Assembly: GCF_011046535.1 (NCBI RefSeq)
Contig: NZ_CP049257.1
Span: forward strand, 3,968,001 to 4,032,000
Origin: Nocardioides anomalus
GTDB lineage: Bacteria; Actinomycetota; Actinomycetes; Propionibacteriales; Nocardioidaceae
DNA: 64,000 nt
Direction: 5' to 3'
Shown here: in pieces, positions 42,939 through 50,636 of the stretch
Position numbering within the stretch: the stretch's first letter is position 1
Layout of the letters: every line of letters begins with the position of its first letter
Made by a program: the position numbers and the translations under genes
The notes under the pieces: generated by a model
What the model was told of the DNA's origin: nothing
Seen by the model: the letters and a program-made list of their open reading frames with translations, nothing else
Databases searched by the model: none

Positions 42939-43856
42939 CTAGGACGGGTCCGGCCGCGATCCGGCTCCCAGGAAGTCGCGGACGGCCGCCGCGAGCTCCG
43001 GGCCGGCGTCCTCCTGGAGGAAGTGCCCGGCGCGCTCGATGGTCACGCTGACCGCGCCCGGGACGTGCCGGGCCAGGATCGGCGCCATCGCGCCCGTGAT
43101 CGGGTCGGAGTCGCTGAACGCGTTGAGCCACGGCTTGTCCCAGGCGCCCAGCGCGGCCCACGCGGCCCGGTTGGCCCCGGTGGCCGGGTCGTCGGGGCGC
43201 GTCGGCACCAGCGTCGGCATGGCCCGCGGGCCGGCCTTGCTCGCCTCGGTGTCGAACGGCGCGTCGTAGGCCGCCCGCACCTCCTCGGTCAGGCCGCGCA
43301 CGCAGCCGGACGCCACCAGCCGCCCGACGTCGAGGACCTCGGCCTGCTCGACCGCACGGCGGAACTGCCACCAGATCTCCGGCATGTCCACGTCGCCGGT
43401 CGGCAGGCCGGTGTTGGCCGCCACCACCCGCGCGACGCGGTCCGGGTGCTCGGCCGCGATCCGGAGCCCGATGAGCCCACCCCAGTCCTGGCCGACCACG
43501 GTGGCCTCGCGCAGGTCGAGGTGGTCGAAGGCCAACTCGCGCACCCACGCGACGTGCCGGGCGTAGCTGTGGTCGCCCGTGGCCAGCGGCTTGTCCGAGC
43601 GGCCGAAGCCGACCAGGTCCGGAGCCACGCAGCGGTGGCCCGCGTCGCTCAGCACCGCGATCACGTGGCGGTAGAGGAACGACCAGGACGGCTCGCCGTG
43701 CAGGAGCAGGACGACCTCGCCGTCGGCCGGGCCCGTGTCGACGTACGCCATCCGCAGCGTGCCGCCGTCCGGGTCCGCCACCTCGGCGTACGACGGCGGC
43801 CAGGGGAAGTCCGGCAGGTCGGCGAAGCGGTCCTCGGGGGTGCGGTGCACGTCCAT
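42939..43856 (-). CDS. Haloalkane dehalogenase-type alpha/beta hydrolase
   Basis: A 305-residue hydrolase of the haloalkane dehalogenase I subfamily. The HGEPSWSFLYR oxyanion/halide segment (Glu-Pro-Ser-Trp) is followed by the nucleophile Asp in VGQDWGG (near 124, Asp instead of Ser), a Trp in the cap and the His in RAGHFLQEDAG. This set is diagnostic for HLD-I enzymes, which turn haloalkanes into alcohols. It starts at ATG 43856, within GTGATGG, where the preceding GTG at 43859 is an alternative and the upstream stop TGA overlaps. A lipoprotein follows four bases after the stop. Confidence 0.85.
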   Translation of the reverse strand: MDVHRTPEDRFADLPDFPWPPSYAEVADPDGGTLRMAYVDTGPADGEVVLLLHGEPSWSFLYRHVIAVLSDAGHRCVAPDLVGFGRSDKPLATGDHSYARHVAWVRELAFDHLDLREATVVGQDWGGLIGLRIAAEHPDRVARVVAANTGLPTGDVDMPEIWWQFRRAVEQAEVLDVGRLVASGCVRGLTEEVRAAYDAPFDTEASKAGPRAMPTLVPTRPDDPATGANRAAWAALGAWDKPWLNAFSDSDPITGAMAPILARHVPGAVSVTIERAGHFLQEDAGPELAAAVRDFLGAGSRPDPS

Positions 43857-44374
43857 CACGGCACCCTCTCAGCCAGCCGCTTCAGGTTGAGCAGCTGGCG
43901 GCGCATCATCACCAGGTCGCCCCAGGCCAGCGCGTGTGCCACCGGCCCGGCCGAGCCCACGGCGACGCGGGCGACGAGGCGGGAGCCCGCACGGTCCGGC
44001 TCTGCGGCGTACGTCATCGCGACCCGGCCGAACAGCCGCTCCCCGCGCGACGAGGTCACCGCCGTCCACTGGTGGCCGGCCTCGAACGACGTGAGCCGGA
44101 AGACCACCGCCATGGTCTGGCCGACCTCGAGCCGGTCCGCGCCCGGGGTGAGCGTCTGCGGCGAGCGGCGGCCGAGGTTGTCGACCAGGTCGTAGGAGTA
44201 CGGCGCCACCGCGATCTGGCACAGCCAGCGCCAGGTCCGCTCGGGCGGCGCGGCGACCCCGATCGCGCGGGTCAGCCGCAGGCCGGGCGGGACCAGGTCG
44301 TCGGCGGGGTAGGAGCGCGCCGCCTCCTCGGGCGTGGCGCCCCAGACGACGGCGTCGAGCTTCACGGTCCCCAT
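43856..44374 (-). CDS. SRPBCC (START/Bet v1-like) family protein
   Basis: A 172-residue protein with the helix-grip fold pattern: a PPERTWRWLCQIAVAPYSYD segment, a YDLVDNLGRRSP turn, a VGQTMAVVFRLTSFEAGH strand, then YAAEPDRAGSRLVARV. Such proteins bind hydrophobic ligands. It is translationally coupled to the dehalogenase gene. A ribosome-binding site GGGAGG precedes ATG 44374. Confidence 0.75.
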   Translation of the reverse strand: MGTVKLDAVVWGATPEEAARSYPADDLVPPGLRLTRAIGVAAPPERTWRWLCQIAVAPYSYDLVDNLGRRSPQTLTPGADRLEVGQTMAVVFRLTSFEAGHQWTAVTSSRGERLFGRVAMTYAAEPDRAGSRLVARVAVGSAGPVAHALAWGDLVMMRRQLLNLKRLAERVP

Positions 44375-44420
44375 CCTCCCGCCGAGCGCCGCCCGGGAGC
44401 GTCCACCCAGGGGTGGGAGG

Positions 44421-45236
44421 TCAGTCGCCCTCGGCCAGCTCGCGGCTGCGGTCGCGGGCCGACTCCATGGCCGCCAGGAAGGCCGCGCGGACGCGGTGCA
44501 CCTCGAGCTCGCGCAGCGCGGAGGCGGTGGTCCCGCCGGGGCTGGTGACCTGTTCGCGCAGCACGGTCGGGTGGGTGCCGGTCTCGCGCAGCATCTTGGC
44601 CGAGCCGACCAGGGTCTGGATGACCAGCTCGGTGGCGGTGGCCCGCGGCAGGCCGAGGTGCACGCCGGCCTCGATCATCGACTCGACGACGAAGAAGATG
44701 TACGCCGGTCCGGAGCCGGAGATCGCGGTGACCGCGTCCTGCTGGCGCTCGGGGATGCGGACCACGCGACCGACCGAGGACATCAGCGACTCGGCCTCGG
44801 CCAGCTGCTCCTCCGAGCAGTGCGAGCCGGGCGAGACCGCGGCCATGCCCTCGTCGACGAGCGCGGGGGTGTTGGGCATGACGCGGACCACGGCGACGCC
44901 GTCGGGGACGCGGGACTCGATGAAGCCGGTGGTGATGCCGGCGGCGAGCGAGACGAGCAGCTGACCGGCGCGCAGGGACGGGGCGATCTCGTCGAGGAGG
45001 TCGGCCATGTCCTGCGGCTTGACCACCAGCGCGACGGTGTCGGCCTTGGCGGCCGCGTCGGCGTTGCCGACCACCGCGACGCCGTAGCGCTCCTCGAGCT
45101 CCTGCGCGCGCTCGTTGCGCTTCTCGCCGACCAGCAGCTGGTCGACGCGGCGCCCGGCGCGGACCAGGCCGGAGAGCAGGGTCTCGCCCATGACGCCGGC
45201 ACCGAGGATGGCGGTCTGCTTCACGGGGGCGCTCAC
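44421..45236 (-). CDS. proC: Pyrroline-5-carboxylate reductase
   Basis: A 271-residue NAD(P)H enzyme for the last step of proline synthesis. The Rossmann motif is AILGAGVMGETLLSGLV; VVRVMPNTPALVDEGMAAV and the C-terminal signature segment VTSPGGTTASALRELE are typical of ProC. The start GTG 45236 overlaps the putB stop (GTGA); a second GTG four codons later is possible. Coupling to proline dehydrogenase is unusual, as discussed in the findings. Confidence 0.94.
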   Translation of the reverse strand: MSAPVKQTAILGAGVMGETLLSGLVRAGRRVDQLLVGEKRNERAQELEERYGVAVVGNADAAAKADTVALVVKPQDMADLLDEIAPSLRAGQLLVSLAAGITTGFIESRVPDGVAVVRVMPNTPALVDEGMAAVSPGSHCSEEQLAEAESLMSSVGRVVRIPERQQDAVTAISGSGPAYIFFVVESMIEAGVHLGLPRATATELVIQTLVGSAKMLRETGTHPTVLREQVTSPGGTTASALRELEVHRVRAAFLAAMESARDRSRELAEGD

Positions 45237-46168
45237 TTCTTCGAGATCAGGGACCGCAGGAAGAATGTCAGGTTCTGCGGGCGCTCGGCGAGGCGGCGCA
45301 TGAGGTAGCCGTACCACTCCTGGCCGTAGGGGATGTAGACCCGCACGCGCTCGCCCGCCTCGACCAGGCGCTTCTGCTCCTCGGGGCGGATGCCGTAGAG
45401 CATCTGGAACTCGTAGGACCCCTGCTCGCGGTTGTAGCGCGAGGCCAGGGTCGAGGCGATCTCGACCAGGCGCGGGTCGTGGGTGGCGATCATCGGGTAG
45501 CCCTGGCCGCGGAGCAGCACCTTGAGGCAGCGGACGTAGGAGCGGTCGACGTCGAGGTCGTCCTGGAAGGCGACCTCCTCGGGCTCGTTGTAGGCGCCCT
45601 TGCACAACCGCACCCGCGAGCCCTCGTAGGCCAGCGCGCGGCAATCGGCCTCGGTGCGGTGCAGGTAGGCCTGGAGCACCGCTCCGGTCTCGGGGAAGTC
45701 CTTGCGCAGCTCGCGCAGGGTGGCCAGCGTGGCGTCGGTGGTGGTGTGGTCCTCCATGTCGAGGGTCACCGTCGTGCCGGCGTTGCGGGCGGCCCGGCAG
45801 ATGGTGCGGGCGTTCTCGAGCGCGATCTTGTGCCCCTGGTCCGGCAGGGCCTGGCCGATGGCCGACAGCTTCACCGACACCTCGGCCATCCGGGTCAGCC
45901 CGCGCGCGGCGAGCTGGTCGAGGACCTCGAGGTACGCCGCCACCGTGGCGTCGGCCTGCTCGGCGTCGAGGGTGTCCTCGCCGAGGAAGTCCAGCGAGAC
46001 CCGCAGCCCGGCCTCGACCTGCTGTGCGCTCGCCTCGACCACGGACTGTGTGGACTCACCCGGCACGTAGCTGCGCACGATCCCCGCCGAGACCGGCATC
46101 GTGCTGACCAGCTTCTTGACCTGCTCGCTGCGGCTGAGGAGGAGCAGCGGTCGGCTCAACAACGCCAT
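45233..46168 (-). CDS. putB: Proline dehydrogenase
   Basis: A 311-residue monofunctional FAD-dependent proline dehydrogenase with a (beta-alpha)8 barrel. Key segments: AEVSVKLSAIGQ, TLDMEDHTTTDATL, AYLHRTEADCRAL, RLCKGAYNEPEEVAF, ATHDPRLVEIA, EFQMLYGIRPE and the flavin/substrate RVYIPYGQEWYGYLMRRLAE. It oxidises proline to pyrroline-5-carboxylate with electrons passed to quinones. TAGCCT lies 6 bases before ATG 46168, a leaderless layout. No P5C dehydrogenase gene is nearby. Confidence 0.93.
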   Translation of the reverse strand: MALLSRPLLLLSRSEQVKKLVSTMPVSAGIVRSYVPGESTQSVVEASAQQVEAGLRVSLDFLGEDTLDAEQADATVAAYLEVLDQLAARGLTRMAEVSVKLSAIGQALPDQGHKIALENARTICRAARNAGTTVTLDMEDHTTTDATLATLRELRKDFPETGAVLQAYLHRTEADCRALAYEGSRVRLCKGAYNEPEEVAFQDDLDVDRSYVRCLKVLLRGQGYPMIATHDPRLVEIASTLASRYNREQGSYEFQMLYGIRPEEQKRLVEAGERVRVYIPYGQEWYGYLMRRLAERPQNLTFFLRSLISKK

Positions 46169-46254
46169 GTCGACAGGCTACGTCGCTCCATTGCGGAGGT
46201 GGCCATCGAGCGGGGCGACGTGCTGCCGCTGATGCGGTCGCGGTCCCGGCGCAC

Positions 46255-46320
46255 GTGCGCGAGCTCGCGGTCGTCGGCCACCTCGAGCTGCTCGTTCTGG
46301 GTCAGGGTGTCCGACGACGC
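46255..46320 (+). pseudogene. Possible N-terminal remnant of a PfkB-type sugar kinase
   Basis: From GTG 46255 the plus strand reads VRELAVVGHLELLVLGQGV, which resembles the first strand and turn (AVVGHxEWxxF) of ribokinase/PfkB-like kinases. After that the resemblance ends and the frame enters the reverse-strand ABC permease gene. The call rests on about 15 residues and could be chance. Confidence 0.2.
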
Positions 46321-47039
46321 AGCGTCGCGGCGCCGAGACCCAGCGAGGCCACCGCGAAGCCCGCGACCACCAGCAGGTCGAGCCAGACGTCGCTGGTGGC
46401 CGTTCCACGGGTGAGGTGGGTCATCGCGTCCACCGCGTAGGACAGCGGCAGCACGTCGCTCGCCGCGTGCAGGACGTCGGGCAGCGCGTCGCGGCCCACG
46501 AACAGCCCGCAGAGCAGCAGCTGCGGGAAGACCACCGCGGGCAGGAACTGCACGGCCTGGAACTCGGTGCGCGCGAAGGCGCTGACGAAGAGCCCGAGGG
46601 CCGAGCCGAGCACGGCGTCGGCCACCGCGACCAGGCCGAGGAGGAGGACGGACCCGGCGATGTCGAGGTCGAGGAACCCGACGCTGACGACCACCGCCAG
46701 CAGCGCCTGCACGGCCGCGACGACACCGAAGGCGAGCGCGTAGCCCACGAGGAAGTCGAGCCGGCCCATCGGCATGGCCAGCAGCCGCTCCAGCGTCCCG
46801 CCCGAGCGCTCACGCAGGGTGGTCACGCTGGTGACCAGGAACATCACGATGAACGGGAAGACCGCGAGCAGCGCCGGCCCGAACCGGCCGAACGGGTTGC
46901 CCAGGGAGTCCTCGAACATCCACCAGAGCAGGGTCAGCAGCAGGCACGGGACGACCAGCAGCAGGACGACGGTGCGCGGGTCGCGCCGCAGCTGGACGAG
47001 CACCCGGCCGGCGACGGCCAGCGTGATCCGGGGGCTCAC
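46302..47039 (-). CDS. ABC-2 type exporter permease
   Basis: A 245-residue, six-helix permease of the ABC-2 family. It begins with an N-terminal helix after QLRRDPRTV, followed by TSVTTLRERSGGTLERLLAMPM, the hallmark cytoplasmic loop of drug or polysaccharide ABC-2 permeases, and the final PLSYAVDAMTHLTRG region. GTG 47039 overlaps the stop of the ATPase gene (GTGA). With the TetR regulator it forms a three-gene efflux unit; a drug or lipid substrate is likely. Confidence 0.88.
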   Translation of the reverse strand: MSPRITLAVAGRVLVQLRRDPRTVVLLLVVPCLLLTLLWWMFEDSLGNPFGRFGPALLAVFPFIVMFLVTSVTTLRERSGGTLERLLAMPMGRLDFLVGYALAFGVVAAVQALLAVVVSVGFLDLDIAGSVLLLGLVAVADAVLGSALGLFVSAFARTEFQAVQFLPAVVFPQLLLCGLFVGRDALPDVLHAASDVLPLSYAVDAMTHLTRGTATSDVWLDLLVVAGFAVASLGLGAATLRRRTP

Positions 47040-47743
47040 GCCGCGGCCACCAGGGAGAGGAACGCCGACTCGACGTCGTCGGTGCCGGCCTGCGCTTTGA
47101 TCGCGGCCGGGGAGTCCTGGGCCAGCACCGCGCCGTCGCGCATGAGCAGCAGCTGGTCGCAGCGCTCGGCCTCGTCCATGACGTGGCTGGAGACGAGGAC
47201 GGCCGCGCCACCGTCGGCCAGCTCGTGGAACAGCTTCCACAGGTCGCGGCGCAGCACGGGGTCCAGGCCGACGGTCGGCTCGTCGAGGACGAGGAGCCGC
47301 GGACGGCCCAGGAGCGCGACGGCCAGGCTGGCCCGCGAGCGCTGGCCGCCGCTCAGCCGGCCCACCACCGCGTCGGCGTGCGAGCCGAGGTCGACCGCGG
47401 TCACGACCCGGTCGACCTCGCTGGCCGGGCACCCGAGGACGCGGGCGAAGAAGCGCAGGTTCTCGCCCACCGTCAGGTCGTCGTACACGCTGGCGGCCTG
47501 GGTGACGTAGCCGATCTCGTGGCGCAGTGCCGCGCTGCCGGCCGGCTGACCCAGGACGGTGACCGTGCCGCCGGCGACCCGCTGGGCGCCGACGACCGAG
47601 CGCAGCAGCGTCGACTTGCCGCACCCGCTCGGGCCCAGCAGACCGGTCACGCCGGCCCCGATGGCCAGGTCCAGGCCGTCCAGGACCGGGTGGCCGCCCC
47701 GCATGACCGATAGGCCGCGCGCCTCCACCACAAAATTCATCAT
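47036..47743 (-). CDS. ABC exporter ATPase
   Basis: A 235-residue nucleotide-binding protein: Walker A GPSGCGKST (about 36-44), Q-loop YVTQAAS, signature LSGGQRSRASLA, Walker B LLVLDEPTVGLD and the H-loop VSSHVMDEAE. It belongs to the drug-resistance (DrrA/CcmA-like) subfamily that works with ABC-2 permeases. Two adjacent ATG codons (47743 and 47740) lie inside a TetR-type operator. The frame ends overlapping the permease start. Confidence 0.9.
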   Translation of the reverse strand: MMNFVVEARGLSVMRGGHPVLDGLDLAIGAGVTGLLGPSGCGKSTLLRSVVGAQRVAGGTVTVLGQPAGSAALRHEIGYVTQAASVYDDLTVGENLRFFARVLGCPASEVDRVVTAVDLGSHADAVVGRLSGGQRSRASLAVALLGRPRLLVLDEPTVGLDPVLRRDLWKLFHELADGGAAVLVSSHVMDEAERCDQLLLMRDGAVLAQDSPAAIKAQAGTDDVESAFLSLVAAA

Positions 47744-47757
47744 GCGATGAATTGTGT
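47730..47757. promoter_or_regulatory. TetR-type operator over the start of the ABC ATPase gene
   Basis: Twelve-base arms ACAAAATTCATC and GATGAATTGTGT are inverted repeats at 11 of 12 positions around a 4-base centre (ATGC). The block is strikingly AT-rich for this genome and sits between the tetR stop (47772) and the ATPase start, covering the ATG. A dimeric TetR bound here would block expression of the exporter independently of tetR itself. Confidence 0.65.
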
Positions 47758-47771
47758 CGCACCCGGGCCGT

Positions 47772-48353
47772 TCAGTCGAGCGGCACCTCGAGGTAGCGCT
47801 GGAGCGTCGCGGCGTACGCCGCCACCAGGTCCTCGGCCGGCGCCGAGGCCAGGGGCTCGAGCCCGAGCACGTAGCGGGCCATGACCAGCCCGATGAGCTG
47901 CGAGGCGACCAGGCTCATCCGCCGCTCGGGCTGGTCCACGCCCAGCCCCTCCCCGACCGGTCCGAGCACCACCCGCAGCAGCCCGTCGGCGACCAGCCGC
48001 TCACCGCCCGGCTCGAGCACGCCGCGGACCAGGGCCAGCAGCGGCAGCCGGGTCGCCTCGTCGTCCCAGACGCTCAGGAAGGTGCGCACCAGCCGCTCGC
48101 CGGCCCCGGCCACGCCACCCGCGACGACGGGCCCCAGCACGGTCCGCGGATCCACCGGGGCCCCGAGCGCGGCCAGGAACAGCTCGCGCTTGGTCCCGAA
48201 GTAGTGGTGCACGAGGGCCGGGTCGACGCCCGCCGCGGTGGCCACGGCCCGGACCGACGTGGCGGCGTACCCCTGGGCGGCGAAGAGTGCGCGCGCCTCG
48301 GCCAGGATCGTCGCGCTGGTCTCGGGCGACCCGGGCCGACGTCCGCGAGGCAT
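47772..48353 (-). CDS. TetR family transcriptional regulator
   Basis: A 193-residue repressor. The N-terminal HTH reads ARALFAAQGYAATSVRAVAT followed by AGVDPALVHHYFGTKRELFL; the C-terminal ligand domain is of the TetR_C type. ATG 48353 has TAGCCT 6 bases upstream. It is directly upstream of the ABC exporter genes and divergent from mmpL, so either or both could be its targets. The operator at 47730 points to the exporter. Confidence 0.9.
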   Translation of the reverse strand: MPRGRRPGSPETSATILAEARALFAAQGYAATSVRAVATAAGVDPALVHHYFGTKRELFLAALGAPVDPRTVLGPVVAGGVAGAGERLVRTFLSVWDDEATRLPLLALVRGVLEPGGERLVADGLLRVVLGPVGEGLGVDQPERRMSLVASQLIGLVMARYVLGLEPLASAPAEDLVAAYAATLQRYLEVPLD

Positions 48354-48366
48354 GAGCGCAGGCTAC

Positions 48367-48404
48367 GGCGGGCGGCGTACGCCCACGGGAGTACGCCGCC
48401 CGCC
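48367..48404. promoter_or_regulatory. Inverted repeat between tetR and mmpL
   Basis: Perfect 14-base arms, GGCGGGCGGCGTAC (48367-48380) and GTACGCCGCCCGCC (48391-48404), with a 10-base spacer, in the 106 bases between the divergent tetR and mmpL starts. It might be an operator or a transcript hairpin in the mmpL leader. It does not resemble the AT-rich operator at 47730, so the same TetR is unlikely to bind both. Confidence 0.45.
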
Positions 48405-48459
48405 GAGTTGCTCCCCGGGCACGACGACCGGGGGCGGGTCCGGGCCGGAGAGTCGAGCC

Positions 48460-50604
48460 ATGACGACCCAGCAGCTCCCCTCCCGCACCACCCCCGACCC
48501 CCACCACGACGCCCCGGCTGCTCCGGGCCGCCTGCTGCGCCTGGTCGCGGCCGCTCCCAAGCGGACCCTGCTCGCGGTGTTCCTCTTCGTCCTCGTGGCC
48601 GGCTTCTTCGGCGGCCCGGTCGCCGGGCAGCTGGAGTCCGGCGGCGGCTTCACCACGGCCAACGCCGACTCGGTCCGGGCCGTCGAGCGGATCTCCGGCG
48701 CGACCGGCCGCGCGGCCACCGCCGGCGTGGTCCTCCTGGTCGACACCCCCGGCGGCGTGGCCGCCGACAGCGACCGGATCGCCGAGGTGACCGCGCAGCT
48801 CGCGGCCGAGCCCGGCGTGGTCGACGTGACGTCCCCGACGACCACTCGCGGCAGCCCCGCCGGCCTGGTCTCCACCGACGGCACCCAGGTGCTCGTGCTC
48901 GCCACCCTCGACGCGGCGGCCGACGAGGACGCCGTCGGCGAGGACGTCATCGACACCTTCGACGGCCAGGACGACGTCGCCGTCGGCGGCTCCGCAGTCG
49001 TCGGCGTCCAGCTCGGCTCCACCATCGGCGAGGACCTGGGTCGCGCCGAGATGATGGCCTTCCCGATCCTGCTCCTGCTCTCGCTGCTCTTCTTCCGCGG
49101 CCGCGCCGCGGTGCTCCCCCTGGTGGTCGGCGCGACCACGGTGCTGGGCACGTTCCTGGTCATCTCCGGGATCAACCAGCTCTACGGGATGAGCGTCTTC
49201 GCCCTCAACCTGGTCATCGGCCTCGGCCTCGGGCTGGCCATCGACTACACGCTGTTCCTGGTGACCCGCTACCGCGAGGAGCTCGGCCGCCAGGGCGCCA
49301 CGCTCGGCGCCCTCACCACCACGATGCGCAGCGCCGGCCGGACCGTGGCCTTCTCCGCGACGACCGTGGCGGTGGCCCTGGCCGCGCTCACCGTCTTCCC
49401 GCTGGGCTTCATCAAGTCCATGGGCCTGGCCGGCGCAGTGGTCGCCGTGGTCGCCGCGGTCGCGGCGCTGGTCGTGTCGCCGGCGCTCTTCGCCCTGTGG
49501 GGCGCCGAGCTCGCCCGCAAGGAGTCGGCGACGCCGGAGGAGAAGGGCCGCTGGTACCGCCTCTCCCACGCCGTGATGCGCCGACCCGGCGCGGTGGCCG
49601 TGGCCACCGGCGTGGTGATGCTGGCCCTGGCCGCCCCGGCCCTCCGCGCGGAGTGGACCCCGGTCGACAGCTCGGTCATCCCCACCGACAAGAGCGCCCG
49701 CACCGTGGCCGACGCGACGGAGTCGTCGTTCGGCGGGACGGGCGGCAGCCCGGTGCTGGTCGCGGTCGAGGCGAGCGACCCGGCCGCCGTCACGACGTAC
49801 ACCGACCAGGTGGCCGCACTCCCCGGCGTGGTCGCCGCCGCCGACCCGGTCCAGCTCGACGCCACCACCTGGCAGCTCGACCTGGTCGCCTCCGGCGATC
49901 CGGAGGGTGCCGCGGCCCGGCAGCTGGTCCAGGAGGCCCGCGACGTCTCGGTGCCCGGCGTCGACGCCCTGGTCGGCGGTGGGGCCGCGGAGTTCATCGA
50001 CCAGCAGGACGCCATCGGCTCGCGACTGCCGCTGGCCGCCGGCCTGGTCATCGGGCTGACCCTGCTGGTGCTGTGGCTGATGACCGGCTCGGTGGTCCTG
50101 CCGGTCAAGGCGGTGATCATGAACGGCCTGACCGTCGCCGCCTCGCTCGGCGTGCTGACCTTCATCTACCAGGACGGCCGGCTGACCGGGCTGCTCGGCT
50201 ACACCCCCAACGGCGGCATCGAACCGACCGACTTCCTCATCACCGCGACCCTGATCTTCGCGCTCTCCACCGACTACGGCGTCTTCCTGCTGGGCCGGAT
50301 CAAGGAGCTGCGCGACGGCGGGCTCGGGGAACGGGAGTCGGTGGCGGTCGGCGTCCAGCGCACCGGCGCGGTGGTCACCGCCGCGGCCATCCTGCTGGCC
50401 GTGGCGATCGGGGCCTTCAGCACCAGCTCGATCTCGTTCATCCAGCAGATCGGGGTGGCCACGGCCTTCGGGGTCCTGGTCGACGCGTTCATCGTCCGCT
50501 CGCTGCTGGTCCCGGCGCTGATGGGGCTGCTCGGCAAGTACAACTGGTGGGCGCCGATGCCGCTGCGGCGCCTGCACGACCGGATCGGCGTCACCGAGCG
50601 GTGA
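48460..50604 (+). CDS. MmpL/RND family transporter
   Basis: A 714-residue RND-type membrane protein with the duplicated architecture of MmpL: one helix (TLLAVFLFVLVAGFFGGPVA), an extracytoplasmic domain, then five helices, and the same again in the second half. The first five-helix group contains ALNLVIGLGLGLAIDYTLFLVTRYRE and the second contains STDYGVFLLGRIKELRDGG, the proton-relay Asp-Tyr pairs of this family. GGAG precedes ATG 48460. Likely cargo is lipid or drug. It is followed by a two-component system, overlapping or nearly so. Confidence 0.92.
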   Translation: MTTQQLPSRTTPDPHHDAPAAPGRLLRLVAAAPKRTLLAVFLFVLVAGFFGGPVAGQLESGGGFTTANADSVRAVERISGATGRAATAGVVLLVDTPGGVAADSDRIAEVTAQLAAEPGVVDVTSPTTTRGSPAGLVSTDGTQVLVLATLDAAADEDAVGEDVIDTFDGQDDVAVGGSAVVGVQLGSTIGEDLGRAEMMAFPILLLLSLLFFRGRAAVLPLVVGATTVLGTFLVISGINQLYGMSVFALNLVIGLGLGLAIDYTLFLVTRYREELGRQGATLGALTTTMRSAGRTVAFSATTVAVALAALTVFPLGFIKSMGLAGAVVAVVAAVAALVVSPALFALWGAELARKESATPEEKGRWYRLSHAVMRRPGAVAVATGVVMLALAAPALRAEWTPVDSSVIPTDKSARTVADATESSFGGTGGSPVLVAVEASDPAAVTTYTDQVAALPGVVAAADPVQLDATTWQLDLVASGDPEGAAARQLVQEARDVSVPGVDALVGGGAAEFIDQQDAIGSRLPLAAGLVIGLTLLVLWLMTGSVVLPVKAVIMNGLTVAASLGVLTFIYQDGRLTGLLGYTPNGGIEPTDFLITATLIFALSTDYGVFLLGRIKELRDGGLGERESVAVGVQRTGAVVTAAAILLAVAIGAFSTSSISFIQQIGVATAFGVLVDAFIVRSLLVPALMGLLGKYNWWAPMPLRRLHDRIGVTER

Positions 50605-50636
50605 CACCCTCCCCCGGCGTGGCCTACCGTCCTCGG

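Noticed and set aside
47754..50600. Plus-strand frame continuous upstream of the histidine kinase for almost 1000 codons
   Set aside because: High GC leaves stops rare. The upstream part is Arg/Gly/Pro-rich and overlaps tetR and mmpL; only the part from about 50637 has kinase motifs.
48001..50607. An 868-residue open frame opposite mmpL
   Set aside because: It is a shadow: composition is Gly/Arg/Asp/His with no recognisable domain, and the plus-strand frame is a clear RND transporter.
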